Positions 33,591 through 42,712 of a stretch of DNA of 60,744 bases are shown in pieces. The stretch's first letter is position 1; every line of letters begins with the position of its first letter. The stretch is from positions 1-60,744 of the forward strand of contig SVSB01000009.1 of NCBI GenBank assembly GCA_015064505.1. Direction: 5' to 3'. The translations under genes and the position numbers were made by a program. This DNA is from Oscillospiraceae bacterium. GTDB taxonomy: Bacteria > Bacillota > Clostridia > Oscillospirales > CAG-272. A model generated the notes under the pieces. That model had not been told where the DNA came from. It worked only from the letters and a program-made list of their open reading frames with translations, and ran no database searches.

Positions 33591-36140
33591 TCAGCGTGCG
33601 ACCTCTTCCATTATATACGCCTCAAGGATATCGCCTTCCTTGATATCGTTGAACTTCTCAAGACCGATACCGCACTCATATCCCTGATTTACCTCGCGGG
33701 CATCGTCCTTGAATCTCTTAAGAGAGGATATCTTGTCTTCGAATATAACAACGCCGTCGCGTACTACGCGGATCATTGCGTTGCGGCTTACCTTACCGTC
33801 CTGAACGTAAGAGCCGGCAATGGTTCCGACGTTGGGAACGCGGATGGTCTTTCTGACCTCTGCGTGGCCGAGAACTACTTCCTTGAACTCGGGAGCAAGC
33901 ATACCCTTCATTGCCGCCTCGATCTCCTCGATGCACTCGTAGATGATGCGGTAGGTACGGATCTCAACGCCCTGTCGTTCTGCAGAGTCCATAGCCGTCT
34001 TATCGGGACGAACGTTGAATCCGACTATAATAGCACCGGATGCAGCCGCAAAGCTTACGTCGCCCTCGGTAATACCGCCGGCGGCACTATGGATAACGTT
34101 GACCTTAACCTCGTCGTTGGAGAGCTTGACGAGAGATGCCTTAACTGCTTCTGCAGATCCGCCAACGTCTGCCTTTACGATGATATTAAGATCCTTAACG
34201 CCCTCGGAGATGCGGGTGAACAGTGCGTCAAGAGAAACGCGGCTGTTCTCCTTGAACTGCTCTTCCTTTGCGGTGGAGCGGCGCTGTTCTGCAAGGGTAC
34301 GTGCCATCTTTTCATCTTCAACTGCGTTGAACTCGTCGCCCGCCTCGGGAACCTCGGAAAGACCGATAATTTCAACGGGAACGGAGGGGCCTGCCTCCTT
34401 AAGCTGCTTGCCCTTATGGTCGGTCATTGCGCGAACGCGACCAACGGATGTACCGGCAATTACGATATCTCCCGCGTGGAGAGTACCGTTCTGTACAAGC
34501 ACGGTGGCAACGGGACCGCGGCCCTTATCAAGCTTAGCCTCGATAACGATACCCTTTGCGTGGCGGTTCGGGTTAGCCTTAAGCTCCTTTACCTCTGCAA
34601 CGAGAAGAACGTTTTCAAGCAGCTCGTCGATACCCTGGTGGGTAAGAGCGGATACGGGACAGCAGATGGTGTCACCGCCCCACTCCTCGGGGAGCAGCTC
34701 GTATTTGGTAAGTGCCTGCTTGATAGCGTCGGGGTTTGCGGAGGGCTTATCCATCTTGTTTATTGCAACGATGATGTCAACGCCCGCCTGCTTTGCGTGG
34801 TTTATTGCCTCAACGGTCTGGGGCATGATTCCGTCGTCTGCCGCTACGACGAGTATGGCAATATCCGTTGCCTGTGCTCCGCGTGCGCGCATTGCGGTGA
34901 ACGCCTCGTGACCGGGGGTATCAAGGAAGGTAATGGGACGACCGCCTACGTCAACGCGGTAAGCACCGATGTGCTGGGTAATACCGCCTGCTTCTCCGGA
35001 GGTGACGTGAGTGTTACGGATGGCGTCAAGCAGGGAGGTCTTACCGTGGTCAACGTGACCCATAACGCAGATTACGGGTGCGCGCTCAACAAGGTCGTTA
35101 TCGCTGTCCTCGGTGTCGGTAAACAGACGGTCCTCGATGGAAACGACGACTTCCTTCGTGACCTTCGCGCCGAATTCCTCGGCAACGAGGCACGCGGTCT
35201 CAAAATCAAGCTCCTGATTGATGGTTGCCATAAAGCCCATAGTCATAAGCTTCTTAATAACGTTTGCTGCGGTCTGCTTCAAGCGGGAAGCAAGCTCGCT
35301 AAGCACGATGGTATCGCCGATGGTAACGGTAAGATTTTGCTTCTTGCGCATATTCTCCGCCTGAAGCTTCTTCATCTTCTCCATGGCCAGGCGCTCTTTT
35401 TCGCGGTTCTTGGAGTAGTTGCCGCGGTTGTCCTGCTTCTTCAGCTTCTGCCTTTCGGGTGCGGAAGTGTGCTTGCCGCCGTCCTGAACGAAGCTGCCGA
35501 AGCGCTCGTCGTAACGGGAGAGATCCACGTTGGGTGTGCCGCCTCTGGTGTCAACAACTCTGGTCTTCTGCTTTACCTCGGTCTGCTCACGGGGAGTGTT
35601 GGAGGCAGGAGTGGGACGGAGCGGCTGCTGAGGACGCTGCTTCTGCTGCGACTGATCGTTTTTCTTTGGTCGCTGAGGCTGCTGAGGCTTCTGCTGAGCG
35701 GGCTTCTGCTGCTGGGGAGCGGAGCGGCGCTGCTCAAAGCGGTCGGCTGCGGTGCGATTTTCGGGTCTGTGCTTATCGCGCTCTGCCTTCTGTGCTTCCT
35801 TGCGTGCCTTTTCTTCTTCTTCCTTGCGGCGAGCCTCTGCCTCTTTTTCCTCCTGCTCGCGCTTTGCCTTTTCTTCGGCTTCCTTTACAGCTCTTGCCTC
35901 GGCCTCCTGCTGCTTCGTTTTGATAACGACGAGTCCGTCGAGGTAGTCGTCGATATTGGGTACCTGACGCTTCTCGGTGAGAGTCCAGAGAAGAAGGCTG
36001 AATTCGTCGGGGGTAAGAGTTGCCATGTGCGTCTTGCCCTCAAGACCTGCGGCTTCAAAAATATCAAGTATATCCTTGCTTTTGAGGGAAAGATCCTTTG
36101 CAAGCTGATTTATCCTGAGTTGAGGATTAGGTTGTGCCAT
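33591..36140 (-). CDS. infB: Translation initiation factor IF-2
   Basis: An 849-residue IF-2, which delivers fMet-tRNA to the 30S subunit in a GTP-dependent way. An N-terminal IF2_N helix bundle (1-55) is followed by a long Glu/Lys/Gln/Pro-rich linker (about 80-270). The G domain starts near residue 355 with [29 protein letters not shown] and NKMD. Domains II-III and the C-terminal fMet-binding domain follow. AAGGAG lies 6 bp before the ATG. It is last of the classic rimP-nusA-rnpM-ylxQ-infB operon. Confidence 0.97.
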   Translation of the reverse strand: MAQPNPQLRINQLAKDLSLKSKDILDIFEAAGLEGKTHMATLTPDEFSLLLWTLTEKRQVPNIDDYLDGLVVIKTKQQEAEARAVKEAEEKAKREQEEKEAEARRKEEEEKARKEAQKAERDKHRPENRTAADRFEQRRSAPQQQKPAQQKPQQPQRPKKNDQSQQKQRPQQPLRPTPASNTPREQTEVKQKTRVVDTRGGTPNVDLSRYDERFGSFVQDGGKHTSAPERQKLKKQDNRGNYSKNREKERLAMEKMKKLQAENMRKKQNLTVTIGDTIVLSELASRLKQTAANVIKKLMTMGFMATINQELDFETACLVAEEFGAKVTKEVVVSIEDRLFTDTEDSDNDLVERAPVICVMGHVDHGKTSLLDAIRNTHVTSGEAGGITQHIGAYRVDVGGRPITFLDTPGHEAFTAMRARGAQATDIAILVVAADDGIMPQTVEAINHAKQAGVDIIVAINKMDKPSANPDAIKQALTKYELLPEEWGGDTICCPVSALTHQGIDELLENVLLVAEVKELKANPNRHAKGIVIEAKLDKGRGPVATVLVQNGTLHAGDIVIAGTSVGRVRAMTDHKGKQLKEAGPSVPVEIIGLSEVPEAGDEFNAVEDEKMARTLAEQRRSTAKEEQFKENSRVSLDALFTRISEGVKDLNIIVKADVGGSAEAVKASLVKLSNDEVKVNVIHSAAGGITEGDVSFAAASGAIIVGFNVRPDKTAMDSAERQGVEIRTYRIIYECIEEIEAAMKGMLAPEFKEVVLGHAEVRKTIRVPNVGTIAGSYVQDGKVSRNAMIRVVRDGVVIFEDKISSLKRFKDDAREVNQGYECGIGLEKFNDIKEGDILEAYIMEEVAR

Positions 36141-36164
36141 ATTAAACTCCTTAGGTTCTTAGAA

Positions 36165-36485
36165 TCAGTCAATTGCCGAACGAACCAGATCGGCAAGTCC
36201 GCCGTCATTAACAGCAACGGCGGCAACGCTTCCCGTGCTTCCCACCGCGTGCGCAAGCTCGCTTGGGGCAAGGGATATTTTTATAAGCTCAACTCCGTAA
36301 AATTTGCATTTATCGGAGATCTTTTTCAGCGAATTTTCCGATGCGGATGCGGAAGCAACCACAAGGGACGGCTGTTTTTTTGAGCGCAGCGCTTCGATTA
36401 TCAGGGGAACTCCGCTTGTTATTTTTCCCGCTCTCTTGGCAAGGCCGAGAAGGGAAGCGGCTTTTTGTGCTTTGTTATCACTCAT
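36165..36485 (-). CDS. L7Ae-like ribosomal protein YlxQ
   Basis: A 106-residue L7Ae/L30e/S12e family RNA-binding protein. Visible features are LLGLAKRAGKITSGVPLIIEALRSKKQPSLVVASASAS and a KCKFYGVELI segment, the typical kink-turn-binding fold. It lies between rnpM and infB in the conserved Gram-positive order, as YlxQ/RplGA does in Bacillus. Its ATG overlaps the end of rnpM by 8 bp. The role is presumed to be in RNA or ribosome function. Confidence 0.9.
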   Translation of the reverse strand: MSDNKAQKAASLLGLAKRAGKITSGVPLIIEALRSKKQPSLVVASASASENSLKKISDKCKFYGVELIKISLAPSELAHAVGSTGSVAAVAVNDGGLADLVRSAID

Positions 36486-36759
36486 TTTCCGAAAGCTCCT
36501 TTTCCAGGGCTTCGAAGATCTCCGGAGGAATGGTGACCTGAAGGCTGTTTTCAAACCTGCGCTGCTTTACCGCTTTTTTAAAGCAGTTGACGGAGGGGCA
36601 GATATACGCACCGCGACCGGACATTTTTCCCGTGCGGTCAAGCACTATGCTTCCTTCAGGGGTTCGGAGAACACGGATAAGCTCCTTCTTGGATCTTTTT
36701 TCTCCGCAACCGACGCATCTGCGCTCCGGGCTCTTTTTCTGTGTAGGTAGTGCGGGCAT
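36478..36759 (-). CDS. rnpM: RNase P modulator RnpM (YlxR)
   Basis: A 93-residue YlxR/RnpM protein with RRCVGCGEKRSKKELIRV and GRGAYICPSVNCFKKAVKQRRF, the family signature. The Bacillus homologue binds the RNA of RNase P and modulates its activity. The ATG has GGAGG 6 bp upstream. It lies between nusA and ylxQ. Four cysteines are arranged as CxxC and CxxxxC. Confidence 0.93.
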   Translation of the reverse strand: MPALPTQKKSPERRCVGCGEKRSKKELIRVLRTPEGSIVLDRTGKMSGRGAYICPSVNCFKKAVKQRRFENSLQVTIPPEIFEALEKELSENE

Positions 36760-36771
36760 AGAGACCTCCGC

Positions 36772-37797
36772 TTATTTTGCTTTTATATCGATCTTGAAGC
36801 CTGTGAGCTTTGCGGCAAGACGTGCGTTCTGTCCTTCCTTGCCAATGGCAAGAGAAAGCTGATCTGCATCAACGAATACCTTGCAGCTTCTTTCACCGTC
36901 AAGCTCAACGCTTTCGACCTTTGCGGGGGAGAGCGCCTGAGTAACGTACTCGCAGGGATCATCACTGTAGCGGATTATGTCGATCCTCTCGCCGCGAAGC
37001 TCGTCGTTTATCGCCGCAATTCTCATACCGCGATTACCGATACAAGCGCCAACGGGATCAACGTTCTCGTCTGCGGAAGCAACCGCGATCTTGGTTCTGC
37101 TGCCTGCCTCACGGCTGACAGACTTGATGACTACGGTGCCGTCCTGTATCTCGGGGATCTCAAGCTCAAAAATTCTCTTTACAAGACCGGGATGGATACG
37201 GGAAAGGGTAACCAGCGGACCGCGAAGCTCGCGGCGCACCTCGGTAACGAATACCTTTATTCTGTCGCCGATCTCAAAGCGCTCGCCGGGGATCTGCTCT
37301 GCGTAGGTAAGAACTGCGGTGCTCGTGCCGGTATCAAGGATCACGTTGCCGTTTGATTGGTCGATCTTGATGACCTGTGCGGTGATGATCTCCTCACGCT
37401 TGCTTTCGTACTCCTTGATAAGGTTGGAGCGCTCTGCCTCGCGTATTCCCTGAATGATTACCTGCTTTGCGGTCTGAGCGGAAAGACGGCGGAAGTTCTT
37501 GGTCTTCATCTCGATCTCTGCCGTGCCGCCGAGAGCGTATCTGCGGCTTATTTTCTTGGCGTCCTCAAGGGAGATCTCGGTGGAGGGGTCGGTAACCTCT
37601 TCCACAATGGTCTTCTGCTGATAAACGCGCACGTCTTTTTTCTCGCAATCGATAACGATGCGAACGTTGCTGTTGCCGCCCTCCTCGCGCTTATATGCAC
37701 CGAGCAATGCAGCCTCAACTCTCTCGATCATATATTCCTTGGGAATACCTTTTTCTTTTTCAAGAATATCGAGAGCCAGAAAGAACTCGTTGTTCAT
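36772..37797 (-). CDS. nusA: Transcription termination/antitermination factor NusA
   Basis: A 341-residue NusA: an N-terminal RNA-polymerase binding domain (1-130), an S1 domain (about 135-200, with ITAQVIKIDQSNGNVIL) and two KH domains (about 230-341, with GACIGNRGMRIAAINDEL and LAIGKEGQNARLAAKLTG). It lacks the C-terminal acidic repeats of the E. coli protein, as is usual for Firmicutes. It acts on pausing and intrinsic termination, and may act on the terminator in its own operon leader. Confidence 0.96.
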   Translation of the reverse strand: MNNEFFLALDILEKEKGIPKEYMIERVEAALLGAYKREEGGNSNVRIVIDCEKKDVRVYQQKTIVEEVTDPSTEISLEDAKKISRRYALGGTAEIEMKTKNFRRLSAQTAKQVIIQGIREAERSNLIKEYESKREEIITAQVIKIDQSNGNVILDTGTSTAVLTYAEQIPGERFEIGDRIKVFVTEVRRELRGPLVTLSRIHPGLVKRIFELEIPEIQDGTVVIKSVSREAGSRTKIAVASADENVDPVGACIGNRGMRIAAINDELRGERIDIIRYSDDPCEYVTQALSPAKVESVELDGERSCKVFVDADQLSLAIGKEGQNARLAAKLTGFKIDIKAK

Positions 37798-37842
37798 TTT
37801 TACTTTTTCCTTGCGCTATTGCGCATCCTTTCTTCTGATTGA

Positions 37843-38328
37843 TTATTTTCCGAAGTCAAATACTGTCTTTGCTTTTGAAATGTTTTTTCTTTCTATTACG
37901 GTATCGCCGCTTGCTTGCGCTACCGTTACGGAGGCAGAGTCAAATGCGGCAAGCCGTCCCTTAACGGTCTTGGTGCCGTTTACCGCGGCAAACAGCTTCA
38001 GCTCCACGGTTTCCTCCAATGCCCATTCAAAGTGCTCATCCTTTTTAAGGTCGCGCTCGATTCCGGGGGAAGATACCTCGAGCATATAAGCCTTCTCTAT
38101 GGGGTCAGCCTCGTCAAGCACGGGGTCGATGGCTCGGTGCATTTTTTCGCAATCCTCAATGTCGATGCCCTCGTCGCTGTCTATGGTGACGGTCAGGTAG
38201 TAATCGGGTCCTCGTTTGGCAAATTCCACGTCCCAGATGTAAAGCCCAAGTTCCTCCGCCACGGGAGAAACCAGCGCTGCAACTCTGTCTGCAATGCTGC
38301 CCTTGCGTTCTGCGTTGTTTTCTTTCAT
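37843..38328 (-). CDS. rimP: Ribosome maturation factor RimP
   Basis: A 161-residue RimP, which is needed for 30S subunit assembly. It shows ELGLYIWDVEFAKRGPDYYLTVTIDSDEGIDIEDCEKMHRAIDPVLDE (an N-terminal alpha/beta domain) and VSSPGIERDLKKDEHF, followed by a C-terminal SH3-like barrel. The ATG is preceded by GGAGG. It is the first gene of the operon, behind a leader with a terminator. Confidence 0.94.
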   Translation of the reverse strand: MKENNAERKGSIADRVAALVSPVAEELGLYIWDVEFAKRGPDYYLTVTIDSDEGIDIEDCEKMHRAIDPVLDEADPIEKAYMLEVSSPGIERDLKKDEHFEWALEETVELKLFAAVNGTKTVKGRLAAFDSASVTVAQASGDTVIERKNISKAKTVFDFGK

Positions 38329-38348
38329 TCAACCTCCGTGTTCTTTAC

Positions 38349-38378
38349 AAAAAAACGAGAGTGGACGGAGCCCACTCT
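38349..38378 (-). terminator. Intrinsic terminator in rimP-nusA leader
   Basis: Read on the - strand: AGAGTGG/CCACTCT stem with a 7-nt loop, then CGTTTTTTT. It lies between the promoter and the rimP ribosome binding site, so it is an attenuator of the whole operon unless antitermination occurs. Confidence 0.8.
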
Positions 38379-38402
38379 GCAAACTAATCTGATAACACTG
38401 AT

Positions 38403-38431
38403 ATAATAACATAACAATGCGGTTTTTTCAA
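38403..38431 (-). promoter_or_regulatory. Promoter for rimP-nusA-infB operon
   Basis: On the - strand: TTGAAA (38426-38431), 17 bp, TATTAT (38403-38408). The start is expected near 38396, upstream of the leader terminator. Confidence 0.65.
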
Positions 38432-38492
38432 GTGGTTTTAAGAAAAAAATGGTCTCTTTTCCTTATTATTTTATCCATCTTTCATTATTATG

Positions 38493-38521
38493 TTTACTTT
38501 TTGCTCCCATTGTGGTAAAAT
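38493..38521 (+). promoter_or_regulatory. Promoter for glycosyltransferase-CsaB gene
   Basis: TTTACT (38493-38498), 17 bp, TAAAAT (38516-38521), 29 bp before the ATG. Confidence 0.65.
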
Positions 38522-38550
38522 AATGCAAACATAACCTTTTGGAGTTTGCG

Positions 38551-40815
38551 ATGGAGATCAAAAAAATATTGATGGTAACGATGCAAATGGGCATCGGCGG
38601 TGCGGAAACCCATATTCTTGAGCTTTCCAAGGCTCTCGTTGCCCGTGGATACTGCGTGCACGTGGTTTCCCGCGGGGGCAGCTTTGTAAGCGAGCTTGAG
38701 GAGGCGGGTATCAGGCATTTTTCATTCCCCCTTAATACGCGCAAGCCGTCGGATATCCTCACCTCCATGCGCGGACTTGAAAAGCTGATAAGGGCGGAGA
38801 AATACGACGTCGTTCATGCACATGCGCGTATCCCCGCGGCTATCTGCGGTCATCTTGCCCGCAAGCTTGGATTCCGCTTCGTAACTACCGCCCATTGGGT
38901 GTTTACCGTTACTCCTCTTTACCGCTTCCTCTCCGATTGGGGACAGAAGACCCTTGCTGTAAGTGAGGATATAAAGCAGTATCTTATTGACGAATACGGA
39001 GTTTTCCCCGATAATATCCGCGTTACCGTGAATTCTCTTGATACGGATAAGTTTTCTCCCGATATTGATTGCTCGGATATTAAAAAGGAACTCGGACTTG
39101 ATGACGATTCCTTTAATATCGTGTGCGTCAGCCGTATGGACAGAAGCAGAGGCGAGGTTCCTCTCCTTCTTGCAAGGGTTGCGTCAAAGCTCAGGGCAAA
39201 ATATCCCAAGGTTAATATTTTGCTGGTGGGCGGCTCTGCGCTCGGCGGTGAGGAGAGCGTTATTCCCGAAATTGAATCCATTTGCGCAGACGACGTGGAG
39301 AATTACGGCAGCTGCGCCGTAAAGCTCTGCGGTCCGCGCACGGATATAAACAAGTTTGCCGCACTTGCTGACGTTTTCGTAGGTGCTTCCCGTGCCGCAT
39401 TGGAGGCAATGGGCGCAGAATGCCCCGTGGTCCTTGCGGGTAACGAGGGTTATGCGGGCATTCTTGACGAGGCAGAGCTTAAGGAGGCAGTCGCAACCAA
39501 TTTCTGCTGCCGCGGCTGCGATAAGGCGGACGAAAGTAAGCTTTTGCGCGACTTGAGCTCTCTTTGCGAGGCTTCAAGGGAGGAGCTTGACCGCCTTGGC
39601 AAGCTTATGCGCGGCTTCGTTCTTGAAAACTACGGTCTTGACAGAATGGTAAACGACGCCGTTGCCGTTTATAATTCCGCGATACCGATAAAAAAGCATG
39701 GCGACGTGCTTATTTCCGGATATTACGGCTTCGGCAATACAGGCGACGATTCGCTTCTCTCCGCTCTTATAGCAGAATTGAACGAAAAGGATCCTTCTCT
39801 CTCCTTTGCCGTCCTTGCCAAAAATCACCGTAAAGCGGAAAAGCGATTCGGTGTAAAGTGCATTGAGCGGTTTAACCCCTTTGCCGTGTTTTTTGCAATG
39901 CACCGAGCCAAGCTCTTTATAAGCGGCGGCGGCAATCTTCTTCAGAACGGAACCAGCAATAAATCCCTTTTCTATTATCTCAGCACCTTGAAAATGGCGC
40001 ATTTTATGGGCAGGAAAACGATGCTGTACGCAAACGGAATCGGACCGCTTTACGGTGATAAGGCAAAGAAGTCTACCGCTTCAACCGTAAAGAAATGCGA
40101 TCTCATAACTCTGAGAGAGCCTGATTCCGCAGAGATGCTCCGGGAGCTTTTGCCCGAAAGAGACGACGTTATTCTTTCCGCCGATCCTGCCGTGCTTTTG
40201 CCTCCCGCAACCAAGGAGCGAATAGATTTTATACTCGATAAGCACGGCATACCCAAAGACAAGCGCTTCGTTATCGTTTCTCTCCGTGCCGTTATGAATA
40301 CCAAGGAAGCAGTAAGCGACGGGGACGAGGCTGACTTTGAAAAACAGTTTGCCTCCGAGCTCAGTGAGATATGCACTGCAAGAGGGCTTTATCCGTTGTT
40401 TATCCCCATGCAGGACACTCACGACAGCGCCGTTTGCCGCAGAGTTTGTAAGCTGTGCGGCAAGGGAAGCTTTCTTTCGGGACTTTCAGTTTCCGAGCTG
40501 ATCGCTTTGATGCCGCGTGCCGCCTTCGTTTGCGGCATGAGATTGCATTCTCTTATTTACGCACTTGCAGCTGCCGTGCCCTTCGTGGCTCTTTCCTACG
40601 ATCCAAAGGTACGTGCCTTTGCTGAATATGCTGAAATGCCCTACGTGATCGACGCTCCTGCAGGCTGGGAGTACGGCGCTCTTACGAACGCGGTGAACGA
40701 GATCATTGAAAAAGGCGATGTGCTTTCGGAGAAAGAAAAAAGCAAGGCATCGGAGTTCCGTTGCCTTGCCAAAGAGGACGCCGCACGTGCGGTCGCTCTT
40801 ATAAAAGCCGAGTGA
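38551..40815 (+). CDS. csaB: Glycosyltransferase family 4 / CsaB pyruvyl transferase fusion
   Basis: A 754-residue bifunctional protein. Residues 1-375 form a GT-B glycosyltransferase of family 4, with MQMGIGGAETHILELSKAL near the N-terminus, CVSRMDRSRGE and a GASRAALEAMGAECPVV nucleotide-sugar site. Residues 383-754 form a polysaccharide pyruvyl transferase (CsaB type), with YYGFGNTGDDSLLSALI, SGGGNLLQNGTS, LYANGIGPL and CGMRLHSLIYALAAAVPFVALSYDPK. CsaB puts a pyruvyl ketal on a cell-wall polymer, to which S-layer-homology proteins bind. The two activities may add and then pyruvylate a sugar in one step. GGAG lies 6 bp before ATG 38551. The next gene converges. Confidence 0.9.
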   Translation: MEIKKILMVTMQMGIGGAETHILELSKALVARGYCVHVVSRGGSFVSELEEAGIRHFSFPLNTRKPSDILTSMRGLEKLIRAEKYDVVHAHARIPAAICGHLARKLGFRFVTTAHWVFTVTPLYRFLSDWGQKTLAVSEDIKQYLIDEYGVFPDNIRVTVNSLDTDKFSPDIDCSDIKKELGLDDDSFNIVCVSRMDRSRGEVPLLLARVASKLRAKYPKVNILLVGGSALGGEESVIPEIESICADDVENYGSCAVKLCGPRTDINKFAALADVFVGASRAALEAMGAECPVVLAGNEGYAGILDEAELKEAVATNFCCRGCDKADESKLLRDLSSLCEASREELDRLGKLMRGFVLENYGLDRMVNDAVAVYNSAIPIKKHGDVLISGYYGFGNTGDDSLLSALIAELNEKDPSLSFAVLAKNHRKAEKRFGVKCIERFNPFAVFFAMHRAKLFISGGGNLLQNGTSNKSLFYYLSTLKMAHFMGRKTMLYANGIGPLYGDKAKKSTASTVKKCDLITLREPDSAEMLRELLPERDDVILSADPAVLLPPATKERIDFILDKHGIPKDKRFVIVSLRAVMNTKEAVSDGDEADFEKQFASELSEICTARGLYPLFIPMQDTHDSAVCRRVCKLCGKGSFLSGLSVSELIALMPRAAFVCGMRLHSLIYALAAAVPFVALSYDPKVRAFAEYAEMPYVIDAPAGWEYGALTNAVNEIIEKGDVLSEKEKSKASEFRCLAKEDAARAVALIKAE

Positions 40816-41667
40816 TTATTGCTCTGTATATCTTTCGCGGTAGAAGAGATACTGCTGTGCAACGCCCGCATAGGGCCCGAACACGGAGGTGTCCTTGCAC
40901 CCGGGGAAGTATCTTTGCATTGCCCGCTTGATCCAAACGTCCTTCGGAAAGGCGTCAAGCCGACCGAATCCGAAGAGAAGTGTGCAGGCAGCGACCTTTT
41001 CGCCGATACCGCCAACGGACGTGAGCAGCTTTATTGCCGAGCGGGTGTCGCTCTCGCTCTTTACCTCGTCGATAAGGCCGTCAAGAGCGGCGTTTGCCGC
41101 GTTCAGTATGTATTCCGCGCGGTATCCGAGCTTCAATGCGCGCAGCTCCGATAAGGGCAGGGAAGCAAGTGTGTTTGCATCGGGAAATGCGTAAACGGCT
41201 CTGCCGTCACTAAGGAGGATCTCCTTGCCGTAGTTTCTTGATAATGCGGAGATAAGTCCCTTTATTCTCGGAATGTTGTTGCATTGGGAGATGACGAAGC
41301 TGATAAGAGCCTCAAACTCATCCTGCTTGAGTATTCTTATACCGCCCGCAAGCTCCGATGCTTCTTGAAGTACCGGGGAACGGGAAGCAACGTCCCCCTT
41401 AATATGATCCCAATTCTTGTCAAGAGAAAGAAAGCTTATCCACTTTTCCGCATTCTCCGGCGATACTCCGTGCAAAAGAATCTGTTCTTTTTCGGGTTGT
41501 GACATTTCTATATATTCGCCGAAGGCAACGCCCTCAAAGGTTCCTCTTTCCGTGGGCTCAAATCGGAAGCACTGTCCGCAGTCAAAGGTAAGAAAAAGAT
41601 CGTACCCCGGTGCGTCAAGAAGAACTCCGCCTGCGGTTTCGGTTACGGTTTTTACGATAGTATCCAA
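40816..41667 (-). CDS. ogg: 8-oxoguanine DNA glycosylase (OGG1 type)
   Basis: A 283-residue base excision repair glycosylase/lyase. The N-terminal OGG domain (1-115) has CGQCFRFEPTE. The HhH-GPD part follows with ISQCNNIPRIKGLI, the hairpin GGIGEKVAACTLL containing the Schiff-base lysine (about 221) and the catalytic Asp in FPKDVWIKRAM (about 242). It removes 8-oxoguanine from DNA. It converges with the glycosyltransferase fusion (its stop is adjacent) and is divergent to the DUF6062 gene. Confidence 0.92.
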   Translation of the reverse strand: MDTIVKTVTETAGGVLLDAPGYDLFLTFDCGQCFRFEPTERGTFEGVAFGEYIEMSQPEKEQILLHGVSPENAEKWISFLSLDKNWDHIKGDVASRSPVLQEASELAGGIRILKQDEFEALISFVISQCNNIPRIKGLISALSRNYGKEILLSDGRAVYAFPDANTLASLPLSELRALKLGYRAEYILNAANAALDGLIDEVKSESDTRSAIKLLTSVGGIGEKVAACTLLFGFGRLDAFPKDVWIKRAMQRYFPGCKDTSVFGPYAGVAQQYLFYRERYTEQ

Positions 41668-41737
41668 GTTTACACCATCCTTTCGTTACTTTTATATTTT
41701 ACAGCAAAGAATCACAATTTGCAACAGTGAGGTAAAT

Positions 41738-42430
41738 ATGGCAGAAAAAATTTATATGATACCGGTAAACGAGGCTTTTGAAGCATCGGAAGCAGATCAT
41801 TCCTGCGGATGCCCATATTGCGCTCTTGAAAAAAAGCTTGAGGCAAACGAGCTTGACGCGATCCTCGGTGCCGCAATGATGGAGCCCGATATACGCATAA
41901 AAACAAACGAGCTGGGCTTTTGCCACGATCACTTTGAAAAAATGTTCGTTATGAAAAACCGCCTCGGCCTTGCCTTGATGCTTGAAAGCCATCTTGACGA
42001 GCAGAGAAAGATCCTTGACGGATCCTTTATCCGTACTGCCGCCGCCAATGCGGAGGCAAGCTCCAAAAAGATCGACGAGCTTCAGGAAAGCTGCTACGTT
42101 TGCGGAAAGATAGAATTCCACTTTTCAAAGATGCTTTCCACCTCCGTATATCTTTGGGAAACCGAGGAAGCTTTTCGGAAGAAATTTGCAAATCAGCCCT
42201 ATTTCTGCCTTACTCACTATTCACGTCTGATAAATTACGCTTCAAAAAAGCTTCCGAAGAAGCTGGTGCCCGACTTTCTTGAGGCGGCAAAAAAAGTGGA
42301 AGCGGGATATATGGACACCCTCCGCGAGGACATCAAATGGTTTATCAAAAAGTTTGATTACCGCTACGAGGAGGAGCCCTGGAAAAACTCCAAGGATTCC
42401 GTTGAAAGAGCGATCAAGTTTTTAAAATGA
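41738..42430 (+). CDS. DUF6062 family protein
   Basis: A 230-residue soluble protein with two cysteine motifs, CGCPYCALEKKLE (about 24-35) and SCYVCGKIEFHF (about 119-130). Paired FCHDHFEKM and FCLTHYSRLI segments follow each, so the protein looks like two related halves that could bind a metal. This is the DUF6062 family, common in Clostridia and of unknown role. GTGAGG lies a few bases before ATG 41738. The neighbouring genes give no hint of function. Confidence 0.85.
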   Translation: MAEKIYMIPVNEAFEASEADHSCGCPYCALEKKLEANELDAILGAAMMEPDIRIKTNELGFCHDHFEKMFVMKNRLGLALMLESHLDEQRKILDGSFIRTAAANAEASSKKIDELQESCYVCGKIEFHFSKMLSTSVYLWETEEAFRKKFANQPYFCLTHYSRLINYASKKLPKKLVPDFLEAAKKVEAGYMDTLREDIKWFIKKFDYRYEEEPWKNSKDSVERAIKFLK

Positions 42431-42432
42431 AA

Positions 42433-42708
42433 TAATAGGGGGGTGTAAAGAAACGCAGTTTCTTTACACCCCCCTAAACAGCCAAGGGGATAGGAAAAAA
42501 TGGCTGGAACGGGCAAATATCCACACGATAGGCGTATATTATACGTCGAGTGTGGATTTTGTTCGTATGAAAAAAAGAGAATTTTACAGAAAAACTCATT
42601 TTTGAGTTTTTCTTACCTTTGACAAAACGCTTTTAGAACATTGAAACCCTTGTGTTTTCGATGTTTTTTTCTCTTTTTTTCGGTCCGGACTTTTTTTACA
42701 CCCCCTAT
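42433..42708. mobile_element. Candidate small element with terminal inverted repeats
   Basis: The left end AATAGGGGGGTGTAAAGAAA (about 42434-42453) and the reverse complement of the right end AATAGGGGGTGTAAAAAAA (about 42690-42708) match but for one missing G and one change. Between them are internal palindromes at 42521-42560 (ATCCACAC/GTGTGGAT around a TATA-rich core) and 42588-42613 (AGAAAAACTCA/TGAGTTTTTCT), and no gene. About 276 bp with inverted ends fits a MITE-like element or a complex bidirectional terminator region. No clear target duplication is seen. Confidence 0.45.
42436..42476 (+). terminator. Strong hairpin after DUF6062 gene
   Basis: A perfect 18-bp stem (42436-42453 with 42459-42476) around a 5-nt loop, six bases after the stop. 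It has no T-tract but is long enough to end transcription or stabilise the 3' end. Confidence 0.6.
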
Positions 42709-42712
42709 TCGC

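Noticed and set aside
33864-36383. Long open frame of about 840 codons on the + strand opposite infB
   Set aside because: It is the antisense of a well-conserved IF-2 gene; codon bias of infB removes stops in that frame, and the product is low-complexity with no motif.
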